Shown piece after piece: positions 48,100-61,615 of a stretch of 64,000 nt of DNA (positions are counted from its first letter, which is position 1; each line of letters opens with the position of its first letter). The position numbers and the translations under genes are program-made. This DNA is from Apis mellifera. Its lineage: Eukaryota; Arthropoda; Insecta; Hymenoptera; Apidae. Where the stretch lies: the NCBI RefSeq assembly GCF_003254395.2, contig NC_037638.1, positions 2,423,001-2,487,000 on the forward strand, read 5' to 3'. The notes under the pieces were generated by a model, which made no database searches, was not told the origin of the DNA, and saw only the letters and a program-made list of their open reading frames with translations.

Positions 48100-51000
48100 T
48101 TAACTTATAAAGTTAGAAAATGAACTATCTTTTAAATTTGATAACATTTCTGAACTTAAAGTTTTTATATTATTTAAATGTAAATCATCCCATGATATAA
48201 AATTCTTTTTTTCACTTAAATTAATCATACTAATACTTTTAGTGGCCAATAAATTATCTTTTTTAAATAATGATAATAATGGTAATTCATTAATAATTGA
48301 TTGTTTTTCTGATAATTTTGAAATAGAATATTTACTAGAATAAGATAAATTTCTATTTAAAGATTGTTCGTTTAGTAAATATATAGCTGATTTTATTGGT
48401 GATGAATTAACATTAGATGGTAAGAATTGTATAGAATTAGACCTAAACCATTTTTTTTTTGATATTATATCCCTTTTTAATTGTAAATTTACGGTATTAG
48501 AATTGATTAATTGTGCATTTTGCAATTTTGTTGCAACATTTAGGCCATTATCATTGACTTCTTTTACTATAAACGATTGTATATACTTTAAATTTGTAAC
48601 ATTATCTTTGAAATTCTCAGTCTTCTCATCTATAATATTATCAAAACTTTGATACTTTTCTATAAAATTGGTATTAAGATTTGAAGATAGATTAAGATCG
48701 CTATTACTTTGAGATTTATTATTACTAAAACCAAAATTGAAAACATTATTTGGCACATATTTTGCTATTCTCTGATGTATGTTCTTTTCCATAAATTTCG
48801 AGCTTAAATTAAATATATTTATTTTCATAGGACTACTATTTAATGATTTTGATTTACTATCTTTTATATTAGTTTTATGTTTATTTAATTTTGAATCGTT
48901 TAACGTATCCTTACTTGGTTCTTCAAAATATGTCATTAAAGATTTATTTACAAATGGACTTTTCAAAGTTTTAAACAGATTTTTTGATTGCTTTAAATTT
49001 TGAATAGAATGATCTTTATCTTGTGAAAATTTATAATTTAATTTTTCTAAAAACTTATTTGATTTTGAATTCTCTTCATTATAAAAATGTAAATTGGTAC
49101 TTTCATTTTTACTATCATGATCAAGTACAGAATTCTCAAGAGATAAATTATTTAAATTTTCTAAATTAGCTTCTAGTTCTAACTCCCATTGAGAAGATAT
49201 TGCTTCACTTCCATCAACTGATCTTTTTCCAAGATATTCTATATCTTCTTGTAATTGACAAGAATTCTGCAACATAACAAATTGATAAATTGATTAATTA
49301 ATTAAAATTGATATTTTTAAGTATATTATCTTTTATTATAAGAAAGATTACAAAGCTTTTACTAACATCATAATCTTGTATTCTATTATATTTCATTTGA
49401 TTATTCATAATATCCTTTGTTCTATTGCTATTTGATTGATTAAATTCTATGTCATAATTTGAAGTCTTTTGTGGACTAACTAATTCTGCACCAACACCTG
49501 GTTCTCGTGGTCCATTAGCTATGAAAGCTAAAAGTATAACAAATATAATTATTTAACAGATATAATTAATATATGTATAATTTTAATCTAAAATTATAAG
49601 ATTTATATGAAATTATTGATTAAAATAATATTAAGCAGTACATGTACCATAATCCTGACGCTGTTGATGTATTTGATTACTAATTTCTTCTAATCTACGG
49701 AGACTTGTGGCATAATTAGATTTTGCATCTTGTATTGCTTTTTGTAAACATTCAACTCGTTCTTTTTGAGTTGCTAACATCTGATCGCATTGTGCTTTAA
49801 CTTCAAAATATGGTCGTGCTTTTATTATGGAACGATGATGTTTTTCTTCTAATTGTAATAGTTTTTTTTCAGCATCATTAAATAATACTGCTCTTCTATA
49901 ATGTTCTCTACCACATTCTGCTTTTTGATTTTCAGCATCCATAACCTATGATATAATTATGATACTAATGAAACTAATTAATTTTTATTTTCTACTTATT
50001 TTACTTATCATATTTATTTTATTATATTCATCATTATATCATTTCTTATTATATATTTTAATATATAATAATTTATATATCAATTTAGTAACTTTACAAT
50101 TTACAATTTAATAATTTACTTTAAGAGTTGCATGATTTAGCATATCCTGCCAAGCTTGATCAAAATTCCATTCATGTTGATGTGACATAAATCTACTTTC
50201 AGCTAATGCTACAGTTTCTTTTGCTGCTGCATGAATTTCACTTGCTCTTTGAAATAGTTGAGCTTGTTGTTGACATTTTACCTATAATGATATTATACAT
50301 GACATTATATCTATTAAAAATAAGATTTCAATTAATTATTTTTCAAAATTTAACAAATATTTTTAATATCTCACCTGAGCTTGACGTGCTACTTCAAGTG
50401 CTTCATAATAACATCTTGCTTTTTCAACATAACTATTTCCTACCTTATTTAATATTTCTTTTAATCTTTTAGTGGTTTCAGATAATAATTGTCTAAAAGC
50501 AGTATGAGCTTCCTATATAATAAATGTTATATTTTGTATTAATTTTATAAGTTATAATTATTTATTTAACGTTTTATATTAAAGTATTAATTCAATATTC
50601 ATTATACATATACATATATATATTATGTAATGTAAAAAAAATACATAAAAAATACATAACTTACATCTAATTCAGTTTCAAGTTTATTTATATCATCTGT
50701 TGCATCATTTAAATTTTCCAATTCAATCTAAAAATGTTGAATTCATTAGATATTTAAAAACAAAATTTAAAATGATTTATATTAAATAATTTTATAAAAT
50801 ATTTGATATCAATACAATGATAATAAAAATGATAATGAAAAACATGTAAAAAAATAATTAATGTTTATAATAATATTAATTCTTTTCAATATTTTTCAAT
50901 ATATATTTTTAAATTTTGATAATTCAAAAATTTTATATTTTTATATGTGATTAAAAATATAAATAAAATATATATATATATATAAGACTATAATAAAATT

Positions 51001-51868
51001 ATATATTAATAAGAACATTCATTTACATTTAAATAATAATTTTATTATATATTATTTAAATATAATTATAATTTTTTATTATTTAATATTATTTATTTTA
51101 AATAATCTGTATTTGAGAGAATTATAGTTGCTATTAAAATATATTTTAAACTTAATTTTATAAAAATACTTTTAATTATTGAAATTTTTTTTGTATTATA
51201 TTATTCTTATAATAAATATTTAAAAATAAATAAAATATTATTTTTATAATTAATAATTTATTTTTTTCTATTATTTTTATTAATAGTTTTTTGCTTAATA
51301 GCAAAAATAAATATCATGGTAAAAAAATGAATAAATTTGTTTTTTTAGTTTTTTGTAATTCAATTTTTTTAAATTGCTATATAATAATCTCTACTATTTT
51401 TTTTTAGTACTTTCATTATTATTATTATTATTATTTTATTAACTATTAACATTAACATGCATATATAATATTAATTACATATTAACATTGAGCATAAAAA
51501 AGTACACAAATACATATAATACATTGTTTTCAAAAATAGATATGAAATAAACAATTAAAAATATATATTATTAAAATAATAATTTATAATTAACTAATAT
51601 ATATAGAATTTTTATACAACGAAAATGAAGTGAAAGTAAAGTGGAACACGGTACCAGTCTGTATTAGACATTACTATTGTATTTAGTAATGGGTTATTTA
51701 CGTATATAACCTATAATAAGCTTTATCTTGTCTGTAACCTATTTTTCTTAAAAAAAACATCTCTTAACAATAAAAGAATGAACATGAAGAAAAAATGATT
51801 TTTCAAATATAATTAATTACCTGTATGCGAGGATCTAAAGATCCATCAGCATTATCCGTAACATCCAT
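48100..51868 (-). CDS. SH3BP5: SH3BP5 homolog (parcas), Rab11-GEF family; apparent frameshift
   Basis: Vertebrate SH3BP5 and worm REI-1 are Rab11 exchange factors; fly parcas acts with Btk kinases. Minus-strand exons: 51868-51821, 50727-50665, 50514-50375, 50281-50120, 49945-49648, 49527-49367 and 49266-48100. The first six form the family's helical coiled-coil region: IELENLNDATDDINKLETEL, VEKARCYYEALEVARQAQ, AWQDMLNHATLK, KARPYFEVKAQCDQML and RRLEEISNQIHQQR. Exon 7 is a long Asn/Ser-rich, poorly conserved tail. Exon 3 is 140 nt, not a multiple of three: the frame correct before an A6 run (plus-strand T run 50459-50464) hits a stop, and the frame correct after it is shifted. All other joins fit. 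A single missing A would restore a protein of about 679 residues. An assembly or sequencing error in the homopolymer is likelier than a dead gene. Confidence 0.9.
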
Positions 51869-52121
51869 TCTTTAATTATTGACATTTAAATAACTTATCT
51901 CATAATTATAAAATTCAATTCATTGTGAGTTTTTATGAATATATATAATTCTTTAAATAATAAATAACTTTTATAATAATTAGCATATAAAATTATCTGT
52001 TGTCATTCATATTTTAAAAAGAAAACGTTAAACAATTACGCACATTAAGATATGGAATATAGATACTTCTGAATAGTAAGTATTAAACTGAATTGTTGTA
52101 AGTATAATCGTGTGAGTAGTG

Positions 52122-52162
<41 letters not shown>

Positions 52163-52425
52163 GAATAAATACGCATACATAATATATATTAATAGTAATT
52201 TTTTCTTAAGAAAAATATGTATTTAACAAAAAATATTTTTTTGTTTTCGTTGTTTTTTATTGATACTAATTCAATATAATGTTATAAGTTTAAATAATTT
52301 TAATTATTTTAATAATTTTACCTATAATTTTCATTATGTTTTTAAAAATAATAATAATAATAAAAATAATGCTTTAATCTAATATAAAATATATAGTTAC
52401 TTTTAAAATATATACATATACATAT

Positions 52426-52460
<35 letters not shown>

Positions 52461-53043
52461 AAATAATATTAATATTGAAATTGTTATTTAAAAGAAATTT
52501 TGATTAAATATTAATTATTTTTTTTAACTTTCTTAAATTAAATTAAATTTAAAAAATAATATTTTATTAAATTAGTTAAAAATTTATTTTTTGTTAAAGA
52601 AAATTTAATAAATTGTTATTAAAATTAATAAATATAAAATAAACATAAATAATATATATCTTCTTTTAATAATTTCTCTTGTTTTTAATTTTAAGTATTA
52701 AAAGAATCTGTTATTAATTTCTGTTATTTTTAAAATTTTTAAATCTATTTTAATAATTGTTATTATTTAAAATAATTACATAATTTATTAAAAAGGAAAA
52801 AATAATGTTATTATATCATGTTTCATGCGATAACTTTTGTAAATAAGATTTTTTTTATATTATCTTTAAAACTAACGGTGAATTTAAAATGGTGAATGTT
52901 ATTGGTCCAAGTCGATCAAGTTAATGATTTAGCGGGATTTAGTATTTACACGTGAAATATTCACATTTATTTCTGTTTTTAAGTTTAAGAACTTCAAGTA
53001 TCATTATTATTTATTAAATAGTTAATTATTTATCAAATGGAAA
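51869..53043. promoter_or_regulatory. Divergent intergenic region between SH3BP5 and HELLS
   Basis: About 1.2 kb separates the two start codons of genes transcribed away from each other. It is AT-rich, with TA microsatellites (about 52120-52162 and 52410-52460). A less AT-rich segment at 52870-52960 (GGTCCAAGTCGATCAAGTTA region) is the likely HELLS promoter or leader. No core promoter element is convincing. Confidence 0.45.
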
Positions 53044-56000
53044 ATGGAAAATAATAATTGTGATATAAAAAATGATATTTCGAATGATACGACTTTGGTT
53101 ACAGGTAAAACTTTCATATTAAAAGTAACAATAAATTAATCACTCATAATAAAATTTTGAAATCAAATTTATATTAATAAAATAAATTTTAAATATGAAA
53201 TTAAAATTTATAATATAAATTTAATGTTTCAATCTTGTATGAAATATTAAATATCTTTTATTATTCTTTTATATTTTATGTTGATTTCTATTTTATTATG
53301 ATTTTTATTTTAAAATAATTATATTGAAATGATTAAAAATTTTTAATTTTATACAATAATTATAAAATATATTTCTTTTTCTAAAAAAAGAATTTGAATG
53401 ATTTAATAAACAACTATATAATAATAAACAATAATTTAAAAATATATATCAATTTTATATTTAAAAATATTTTTTATTAATAATTTTTATTATTAATTTT
53501 ATTTTTTACATGTAAAAAGACAATTCAAAAATTGTGAACAATGTAAAATTTAACAATGAACCTTTAGAAACTTCTACAATAAGTGAAAGGAAGAGAAAAT
53601 TACAGGAAAAAGCTAAAAATAGACAATTAGCAGAAGAGAAATATAATCTTGAAGTTCAAGAACAACAATATAAACGATTAATGCATTTATTAACTAGAAG
53701 CAAATTTTATGCTTCATATATTGTTAATAAAATTGACAACAGTTTAGAGAAAGATATTAATAAAACTAATAAAGCCATAAAAAAAATAAATTCTATAGAT
53801 GAAAATAAATTACCTCAAGAAAAAGAAAAGAAAAAAAATCGTAATTTAAAAAAATATATATCCAAAAATGTAAATATTATAATGTAATATTTCTTATTTT
53901 TTTTCATATTATTTTTTATTTTTTTAGTGATTTATAATTTTGTATAATTTTGTAGGTACAAGAAAAAATAAGTATAAATAAAAATAGTTTGAATTTAAGT
54001 GTAGAAGAGATTGAAAATGAATTAATCAATGATTCTGAAAATGCTGATAATATTATTGTTGAAATACCAAAATATTTTAATGGAGATTTACGAGATTATC
54101 AAAAAGAAGGTCTCAGATGGCTAAAAATTCTTTATGAAAATGGTTTAAATGGAATCTTGGCTGATGAAATGGGTCTTGGAAAAACAATTCAAGTTATAGC
54201 TTTACTATGTCATCTTATTGAAAAAAAACAAGATGGACCATATTTATTAGTAGCTCCTCTTTCAACTATACCAAATTGGGTATTAGAATTTGAAAGATTT
54301 GCACCAAAATTACCTGTTGTAGTATTTCATGGAACACAAGAAGAAAAAATAATATTGAAGAAAAAAATTAAACAAAAATATAAAATTACAGAAAATTATA
54401 GTATATTACCAATTGTGCTTACTAGTTTTGAAGTACCATTACATGAGAATAGTTTTATTAAATCTTTAAGTTGGAGATATATAATAGTAGATGAAGGACA
54501 TAGAATTAAAAATCATGAATGTCAACTCATTAAGTAAGTTAATTAAAATTTAATTATTTATGTATATTACAAATATCAAATTATAAATAAGATAATTTAT
54601 TATGATTTTATAGGCTCTTGAAGTCTTGTAAGTCTATGAATAGACTTTTATTAACAGGTACACCATTACAAAATAATTTAGCAGAATTGTGGTCATTATT
54701 AAATTTTTTATTACCAGAAATTTTTGATGATTTAGCTGTGTTTGAATCATGGTTTAATGCAAAAAAACATCAGGGTGATGAAGGTGCTAAAAAATTCTTA
54801 AAATTAGAAGAAGAAAAACGTGTACTATCATCATTACGTGAAATATTACAACCATTTATGTTAAGACGTGAAAAAAGTGATGTTTGTTTAGAAGTACCAC
54901 CAAAAAAACAATTAGTTGTTTATGCTCCTTTGACAGAATTACAACATAGTTTATATAAAGCAGTATTAAATCATGATATAGATCAGTTAAGTAAAATTGA
55001 AGAAGAACCAATTATATATACAGAAGATGGTAATAGACCTAAAAGAAAATGTGTTTTAAGAAATATGAATAATATTATGAACTTTAACTTTGAAAATAAA
55101 ATATTATCAAATAATTCACTTCAGCAAAGTGATGAAGATAACGATGAAGAAAATACAAAATCTTGGAAAGAAATAAGACCTGGAAATAAAAAAGATTTAT
55201 CAATGTGGAAAAAATATACTGATGTTACAGAACGGAATCGAGATTTTTTAATTAATGTTCAGACTCGCAATCGTAAGTTATTTATTTATGTCAATCATAT
55301 ACAAATCATTCATAACAAATAAAAAAATATTTCATTTTTACTCTTTTTTTTTTTCATTTCAGTTTTTTTATATAAAAAAATTGTAAATCATCCATATTTA
55401 ATACATTGTCCACTAGGCCCAGATGGCTTGCCAAAAATAGATGAAGAATTAGTTACATCATCTGGTAAGCTTCTGGTCTTAGATGCAATGCTTGCAAGAC
55501 TTAAAAAACAAGGGCATAAAGTTTTATTATTTTCTACCATGACAATGATATTGGATGTTATTGAAGATTATCTTTCATTACGTGATTTTAAATATGTCAG
55601 ACTAGATGGCTCTATTAAACTTTCAGTCAGAAAAGAAAACATTCAAAATTTCAATACAAATCCTGAAATATTTCTATTTCTTATATCTACAAGAGCAGGT
55701 GGTGTTGGATTAAATCTTATTGGAGCAGATACTGTTATTATATATGATTCTGATTGGGTATATTGGTTTTTATATTTGTTTTTTTTTTTTTTTATAAAAC
55801 TTAAAAGAAAATAGAAGTTTTGATAAAAAAATATTTCATTGAAATTAAAAAAATATATCATTATTGAGTTATATTTTTAAAAAATTTTATCAAAATATTT
55901 TTTTTTTATTATTTTTCATTATTATTATCCCTATTGATAATTATAAAAACTGCTTTTATTAAAAATAATTATTAAAATAAATCTTTTTTACAGAATCCTC

Positions 56001-56412
56001 AAGTAGATATACAAGCTATGGCACGTTGCCATAGAATAGGACAGACACGTCCAGTAATGATATACAAATTATGTACCAAAGGAACTATTGATGAAGTAAT
56101 TATTAATCGCGCTGAAGCAAAACGCCTTTTAGAAAAAGTAGTAATTTCTAAATCTGTTCAAGGAATAAATATTAATAATAAAGCAGATTTATTGAAACTG
56201 CAAAAACTTTTACAGTCAAAAGAATGTCAAATAGTTGCATCAAAAAATGAAGGTAAATCATTAATGTTTCTTTATATAATTATAATATGTATATTTCATA
56301 TGATTTTAGTAATAATTAATTTTTAATATTTTTCAATACAGTTTTTACAGAAAAAGAACTTAACAATCTGTTAGATAGAACTGAATTATATGAGAAACAA
56401 ACAGAATCCTAA
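53044..56412 (+). CDS. HELLS: HELLS/LSH-type SNF2 chromatin remodeler
   Basis: A nuclear SNF2 ATPase that remodels nucleosomes and, in vertebrates and plants, supports DNA methylation. Exons are 53044-53104, 53520-53869, 53956-54533, 54614-55272, 55363-55757, 55994-56252 and 56342-56412, joining to 790 residues, close to the vertebrate length. The N-terminal coiled coil is Lys/Glu-rich. Walker A ADEMGLGKT is near 206-213, DEGH near 316-319, LLLTGTPLQNN near 341-351. The helicase C-terminal half has KVLLFSTMT, ISTRAGGVGLNL near 657-668, YDSDWNPQ and ARCHRIGQTRPV near 691-702. The DEGH box and C-terminal motifs fit HELLS better than SMARCAD1 or ISWI. An ATG at 53037 opens a six-codon frame overlapping the start. 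The gene is convergent with SANBR; AATAAA lies at 56559-56564. Confidence 0.9.
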
Positions 56413-56785
56413 ATATATATCTCAATTTTTTTCCTAAAAATAGTATTATACAAATAATATAAGTATTTCTTCTAGTTTTATATTATTTTAATTACTACAT
56501 AATATTTATTTTTGTACCATTTATTCTAAGATTTATTTAATTTTGTAACAAAATCTTAAATAAAGATTGAAAAATATTATATATATTTTTATCAATTGTA
56601 TATCTTAATAATTATTATAGAGATATATAATTTTTAAATAATTTTATAAATAAATTTTAGAAATAAGTTAAATAAATTAATTTTAGAAAAATATATACAA
56701 ATTTGTTCATTTAGTATAATAAATATTAATTAATAAAAGTCCAACATACAAAACATTTAATAACAATTATACTAGTCTGAAATAC
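56413..56785. other. Convergent 3' region of HELLS and SANBR
   Basis: The two stop codons are about 370 bp apart on opposite strands. The plus strand has AATAAA at 56559-56564 for HELLS. The minus strand has AATAAA as plus-strand TTTATT at 56520-56525 for SANBR. If both are used, the transcripts overlap tail to tail by at least some tens of bases. Confidence 0.5.
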
Positions 56786-59700
56786 TTATGATTTATTTAA
56801 TTTTGAACGTAGAAAATACTTCCCAGTTATATTTTTATTTTTATAAGACTGATTTAGTTGATCACGAAGTTCAGTTTCCAATTTTGTATAAATCCCTCCT
56901 GCTTTAAATAGTATTATTTATATATATATTTATTTATAATAAAAACTTTATATTTTCTAAAAATATAATATTTAATAAATATACCATTTAATTGTTTTTT
57001 TATCCGATTATGTTTATTAGACGATTTAAATAATGAAGAAGAATCTGCAGATATTCTTTTTGTTAGAAGTGCTATCATTTGTAAAGCTGCACTTTCTTCG
57101 AAATCTCTTTGATTATCTTGATTATGTCTTACATTTAAATTACCACTCCAAGATCGACCATTATTTCTAAAATTATTTATAATATATAATATAATAATAA
57201 TTATAAAAATATAATAAATATATTAATAAATAATTTAATAAATATAAATAATTTAAATATTTTAAAACAATATTATAATATGTATTTTTTCTATATAAGA
57301 TATATCACCTCCACATTATTTCATTTCTAAATTTTTTTTTAATTTTATTTTTTGATTTTAATGAAGACCATGCATGAGATTCTTCACTTTGATTTGATTC
57401 TTCATCAATGCTAGTATTTTCATAAGTTGTAATACCATCATCTATATCACTATCTGTTATCGAAGATGTAATTGATGAAGTATCAGTTGTAATAGAAACT
57501 TGCTGACGAATTTTTTGTAATGATTTTTGTAAATCTTGCATTTGGGATAAACGTCGAAATCCTGATCCACTCCAAATTTTTCCTAAATATTTGTTATTAT
57601 TATTATTTCTTTATAAAATTAAAAAATATTAATTTACCTAAAAGTCCAAGTTTTGGTCGAGGTGGAGCAATTTCTAAACCAACCCACCACATTACATCTT
57701 TGCACATTAATTTTCCTGGTTGAAGTGATACATCACGAGCTACTAGTCTAGTAATTTTTTCTGGGAAAAATAATTGTGGTGGTTCCATAACTATTACTTC
57801 TCTATGTACTGTAAAAATATTCAATATACTTATATCTCTTTGTGTCCTAATATCTGGGATATGTTCCTAAAGTGAAAAAAAATATGCTATATAGAAATGG
57901 AAAAAATAAAATAATTTAATACTATTACTACAATTATAAAACTTATATTTTTTAAAAGTTTTTAAAATAAAAAAAAGTGATACTAACAAATGCTTACCCT
58001 ATACCTACAACCTTCGTGATTTGGTAATACTTCAAATTTATATGCTCTTTGACTACAACAAGGGTATCTGCCTAAAGGAAATGGTATAGGTCGCTGTTGT
58101 TCATTAATAAAAAATTGTGGAAATTCTGCATGATAGCAGCACCATTCATATTGATGAATTGGAAAATATATATTACACTGTGTACAAAATAAAAAATGAC
58201 AATCACCCCACAACCTCCAATAAACTTTACGCCACGAACGTAACTCCGTTCGAAGAGTAATAATGTAATCATTTAAAGTCCATGTTAAATCTCTAAATAA
58301 TATAGATTTCATTATAATTATCTATATAATTATTTTATATAAATCTTATAGTGTTAACTTTTTATATAAGTATAATAATTAATATACCTTATGTGTTTAC
58401 TATGAATATTTCCATAATTATCAATTTTCATTGCACTTGAAATACATGGTACATAATTAGAAACTGATTGAATAATATTTTTCCCACATTTACTACATTT
58501 AAATAATGTTGCTAAAGAACTATAATGTCCTTTTTTGTTATCTGGCATTACTTCAACAAGAGACATAATCAATTTACAAAATAATTTACTTTGAATTTTA
58601 TCTTTTTTATCTTTCAATGCTTCAACATCTTCATTTGTAAATTGTTCTACTAATCTGAAAAAATTATCAACTAAAAATGATATATAATTAATCAAAAACA
58701 AAATAAAAAAAATAAAATTTATAAATTAAATAAACATCTATTATTTTTCATATATATTTTTTTGAATAATAAATATTTAAAGTATTTAAAATATAGAGAA
58801 ATAAAATAAAGAGAAAAAGAAAAATACCTTATTAAAAGATTATCATCTAAACCAGTTAAAACTGTTGATGTTTTCAATATATCAGACATATTATCATGAC
58901 AATATTGTAAGCAACTTTCTAATAATGGTTCCATTTGTAAAAAAGATGCTGACACCATTATTGGAATAACATTATTAATTTCCAAAATTGGCCATTCTGA
59001 TTTTTTTATAATATCTTTTTTCACCCATCTCATTAACCAATCAAAAATTGTAACATCACAATGAACTGATATATCTATTTCTTCCAATTTTTGACCTGCT
59101 GTCACATCAGCAAAATAACGCATTTTTTGAATAAGAAGTTTTTGAGGGCAACGGAAATTTTTTTTAATATTCTTTTCTTCATCGCAAACATGAATTTCCA
59201 CTTCATTGCTGTACAAGCATAGAATAAAAACTGTTATTAATTCTATAAAAAATTATTTTTTAATATCAATATTAAATTTAATTTAAATTAATATTAATTA
59301 TTAATAAAACTTACTCAATTGATCTTTTACTCAATTTCTTATCTTTTTCTTTATGTGCAACATTTGTAATCGTTCTTGTTTCAATATTATTACTTAATGA
59401 ATTACTTTTCTTTACTTCAGTATTTGTAATAGATTTTTTAATAATAGGTTGTGAAATAGTAGGTTTTGGAATCATATATGGCAATACAGAATCTAATAAA
59501 CCTTCATGTAATACATCACTTAAATTTGTCTTCATTAAGGTAATTAACAAATTTTTAGTTGTATCTACAGATTTTATAATCTTTGCATCTTCTACTTGTA
59601 ATGAAGTTTCCCCTACTTGATTGCATTTTTCAAAATCAGTTATTAAATTTTGATTATAAATATCTATTGATTCATTTTTAAACTTTGCATCTGAAGGTAC

Positions 59701-60349
59701 AATGCAATGTACAGAATATTTAATATTGGTATTATTTGTTTCAGATGAAATTTCTTTTGTTGCATTAGTACTTTTATGTTTCTGCATGACATCACTATTA
59801 ATATATTTTTCATCTGTGCTATTATAATTTTGTGTAGTACAATCTAAATCAATTTTTGCTAATTTACTCCAATCAATCTTATTTATTGAAGTCAATATTG
59901 TAGTTAAATTTTCACAATTATTATTAACTTGATATGCAAGTTTCATAAATTCAAAAAACATTCCAATTGTCAACTTTGATTGATTACAATCTTCAAGTTT
60001 ACAAAATATTTCTGTCAAATCTGAAGCACATATTCCTGTTGCACATATTTATATTGAAAAAATAATATAATGAATTTATAAATGATAATTTCTTTTAACT
60101 TCTTTTAATTGCACATTAAATGTATTCGTTTGAAAAAAAAACTTATGTAAATATTATATGAGAATTATTATGAAAATTAATTAATAAAGATAAAATGAAA
60201 AGTAATAAATATCAAATATGCCATGACTTGAAGTTGGGCAATATATGAATTAATTTATAAATACCTTTGTTAGTTGTTGAAGCACACATTTCTAATAATT
60301 TATGTATATTTTCTTTCAATAATAAATTATTAATTTGATTTATTTCCAT
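56786..60349 (-). CDS. SANBR: SANBR (KIAA1841) homolog, BTB-domain protein
   Basis: In mammals this SANT- and BTB-domain protein represses class-switch recombination with corepressors; its insect role is unknown. Minus-strand exons: 60349-60265, 60035-59315, 59208-58828, 58654-58388, 58292-57998, 57866-57638, 57582-57309, 57166-56985 and 56898-56786. All joins fit, giving 848 residues. The N-terminal 268 residues are Asn/Thr-rich, with a possible SANT remnant at IDWSKLAKIDL. The BTB-like domain is at about 270-375 (VEIHVCDEEKNIKKNFRCP, FDWLMRWVKKD). Cys-rich blocks follow: LFKCSKCGKNIIQ, then a Trp/Cys-rich block (WRKVYWRLWGDCHFLFCTQC, WCCYHAEFP, YPCCSQRAYKFEVLPNHEGC). The tail is Ser/Thr-rich and acidic, then basic. 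The family call rests on the BTB plus the Trp/Cys-rich block. Confidence 0.82.
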
Positions 60350-60729
60350 TTCTTTTAATAAATTAAAATACTTATTTTTCAATTATTATAATTAATCATT
60401 CCATTATTAAATATGTAAATATTATAAACATAATTATAATTATTTATGTTAATTGATTTTTAAAAAAAAGTAATTTTTAATTTGATGAGAAAATTCATAT
60501 TTCTAATTTGAAAATTGGAAACATTATTTTTATATAAATTCATTTACTTTATAAATTTATAGTAAATACTTTTAAATTTATAATAAAATTTGACTGTAAA
60601 ACTTACACAATATTATATTTTAAATTATATTTTTGTAATATTATTATTATAGTAAATTATTTTATTTTATATTATAGAGTATAAATATATAAATATATAT
60701 ATAAATAAATGTATGAATAATAAAAGTAA

Positions 60730-60761
<32 letters not shown>

Positions 60762-61615
60762 GAAATAATCTACACAATTATTTAAAATTATAACTTAATA
60801 TAATTATAGCAAAATTTTAGAGAAAAGTGAAACTTAAAAAATATTAAATTTGTAGAAACATCATATAATTGAATAGCACTGAACTATAATTGTTCATTAT
60901 AATCTTGTTTATGTGATTTACCATGACAACAAATATATTGTTAGAAGCAAATATTTTATAAAATTGCGGGAAATTGTAAGAGTTAGAAACTAGTAATTTC
61001 TAGTAACTTAACTGAAACTATATCAAGTCTCATAGTCAAGTTGCATATTATTGTCGATATTTAAATATAAAAGTAGTTGATTCATTTTTTCTTTACAAAT
61101 TATGTTGATAAATTCATTTTTAAAAAATGAACACACATACACACACAGACACACACACATATATATATAATATAATAAATTTAATTATTAATAAAATTGG
61201 ATTTTTATAATGCCGCTACTAAAATTTATAATTTTTTATTTTAATTAGATATAGGAACTTTTTCTGTCTTTTAAAAGTGTGGCTACATTTTCTTTAGAAA
61301 AGAAAATATATACATATCTTACATATGTGAATTACAAATGTAATGAATACTGTATGTGGGCGTACGATATGTGTTAGAATCTTATTAATATATTTTTTTT
61401 AGTATCAGTGAAATCGACACTATTTTCGGAAGTTTTCTACTGAAATTTTTTATTTTTATCTAATCTATAGTATTATATATTATTATCTAATTTTTCTAAT
61501 ATATATTTTCATAAAATGGATTATGTGAAACAAATATAAATTAGCATAAAAAGCCGAATATGCAATAACTTTTAAATTATATTTTAGAAAAGTGAAAATA
61601 ATTATTCGTATAATT
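60350..61615. promoter_or_regulatory. Divergent intergenic region between SANBR and ANKFY1
   Basis: About 1.27 kb of AT-rich DNA between start codons facing apart. It contains a short AC microsatellite (61132-61159) and TA runs. The less AT-rich stretch 61330-61440 may hold the ANKFY1 start. No definite promoter motif is visible. Confidence 0.45.
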
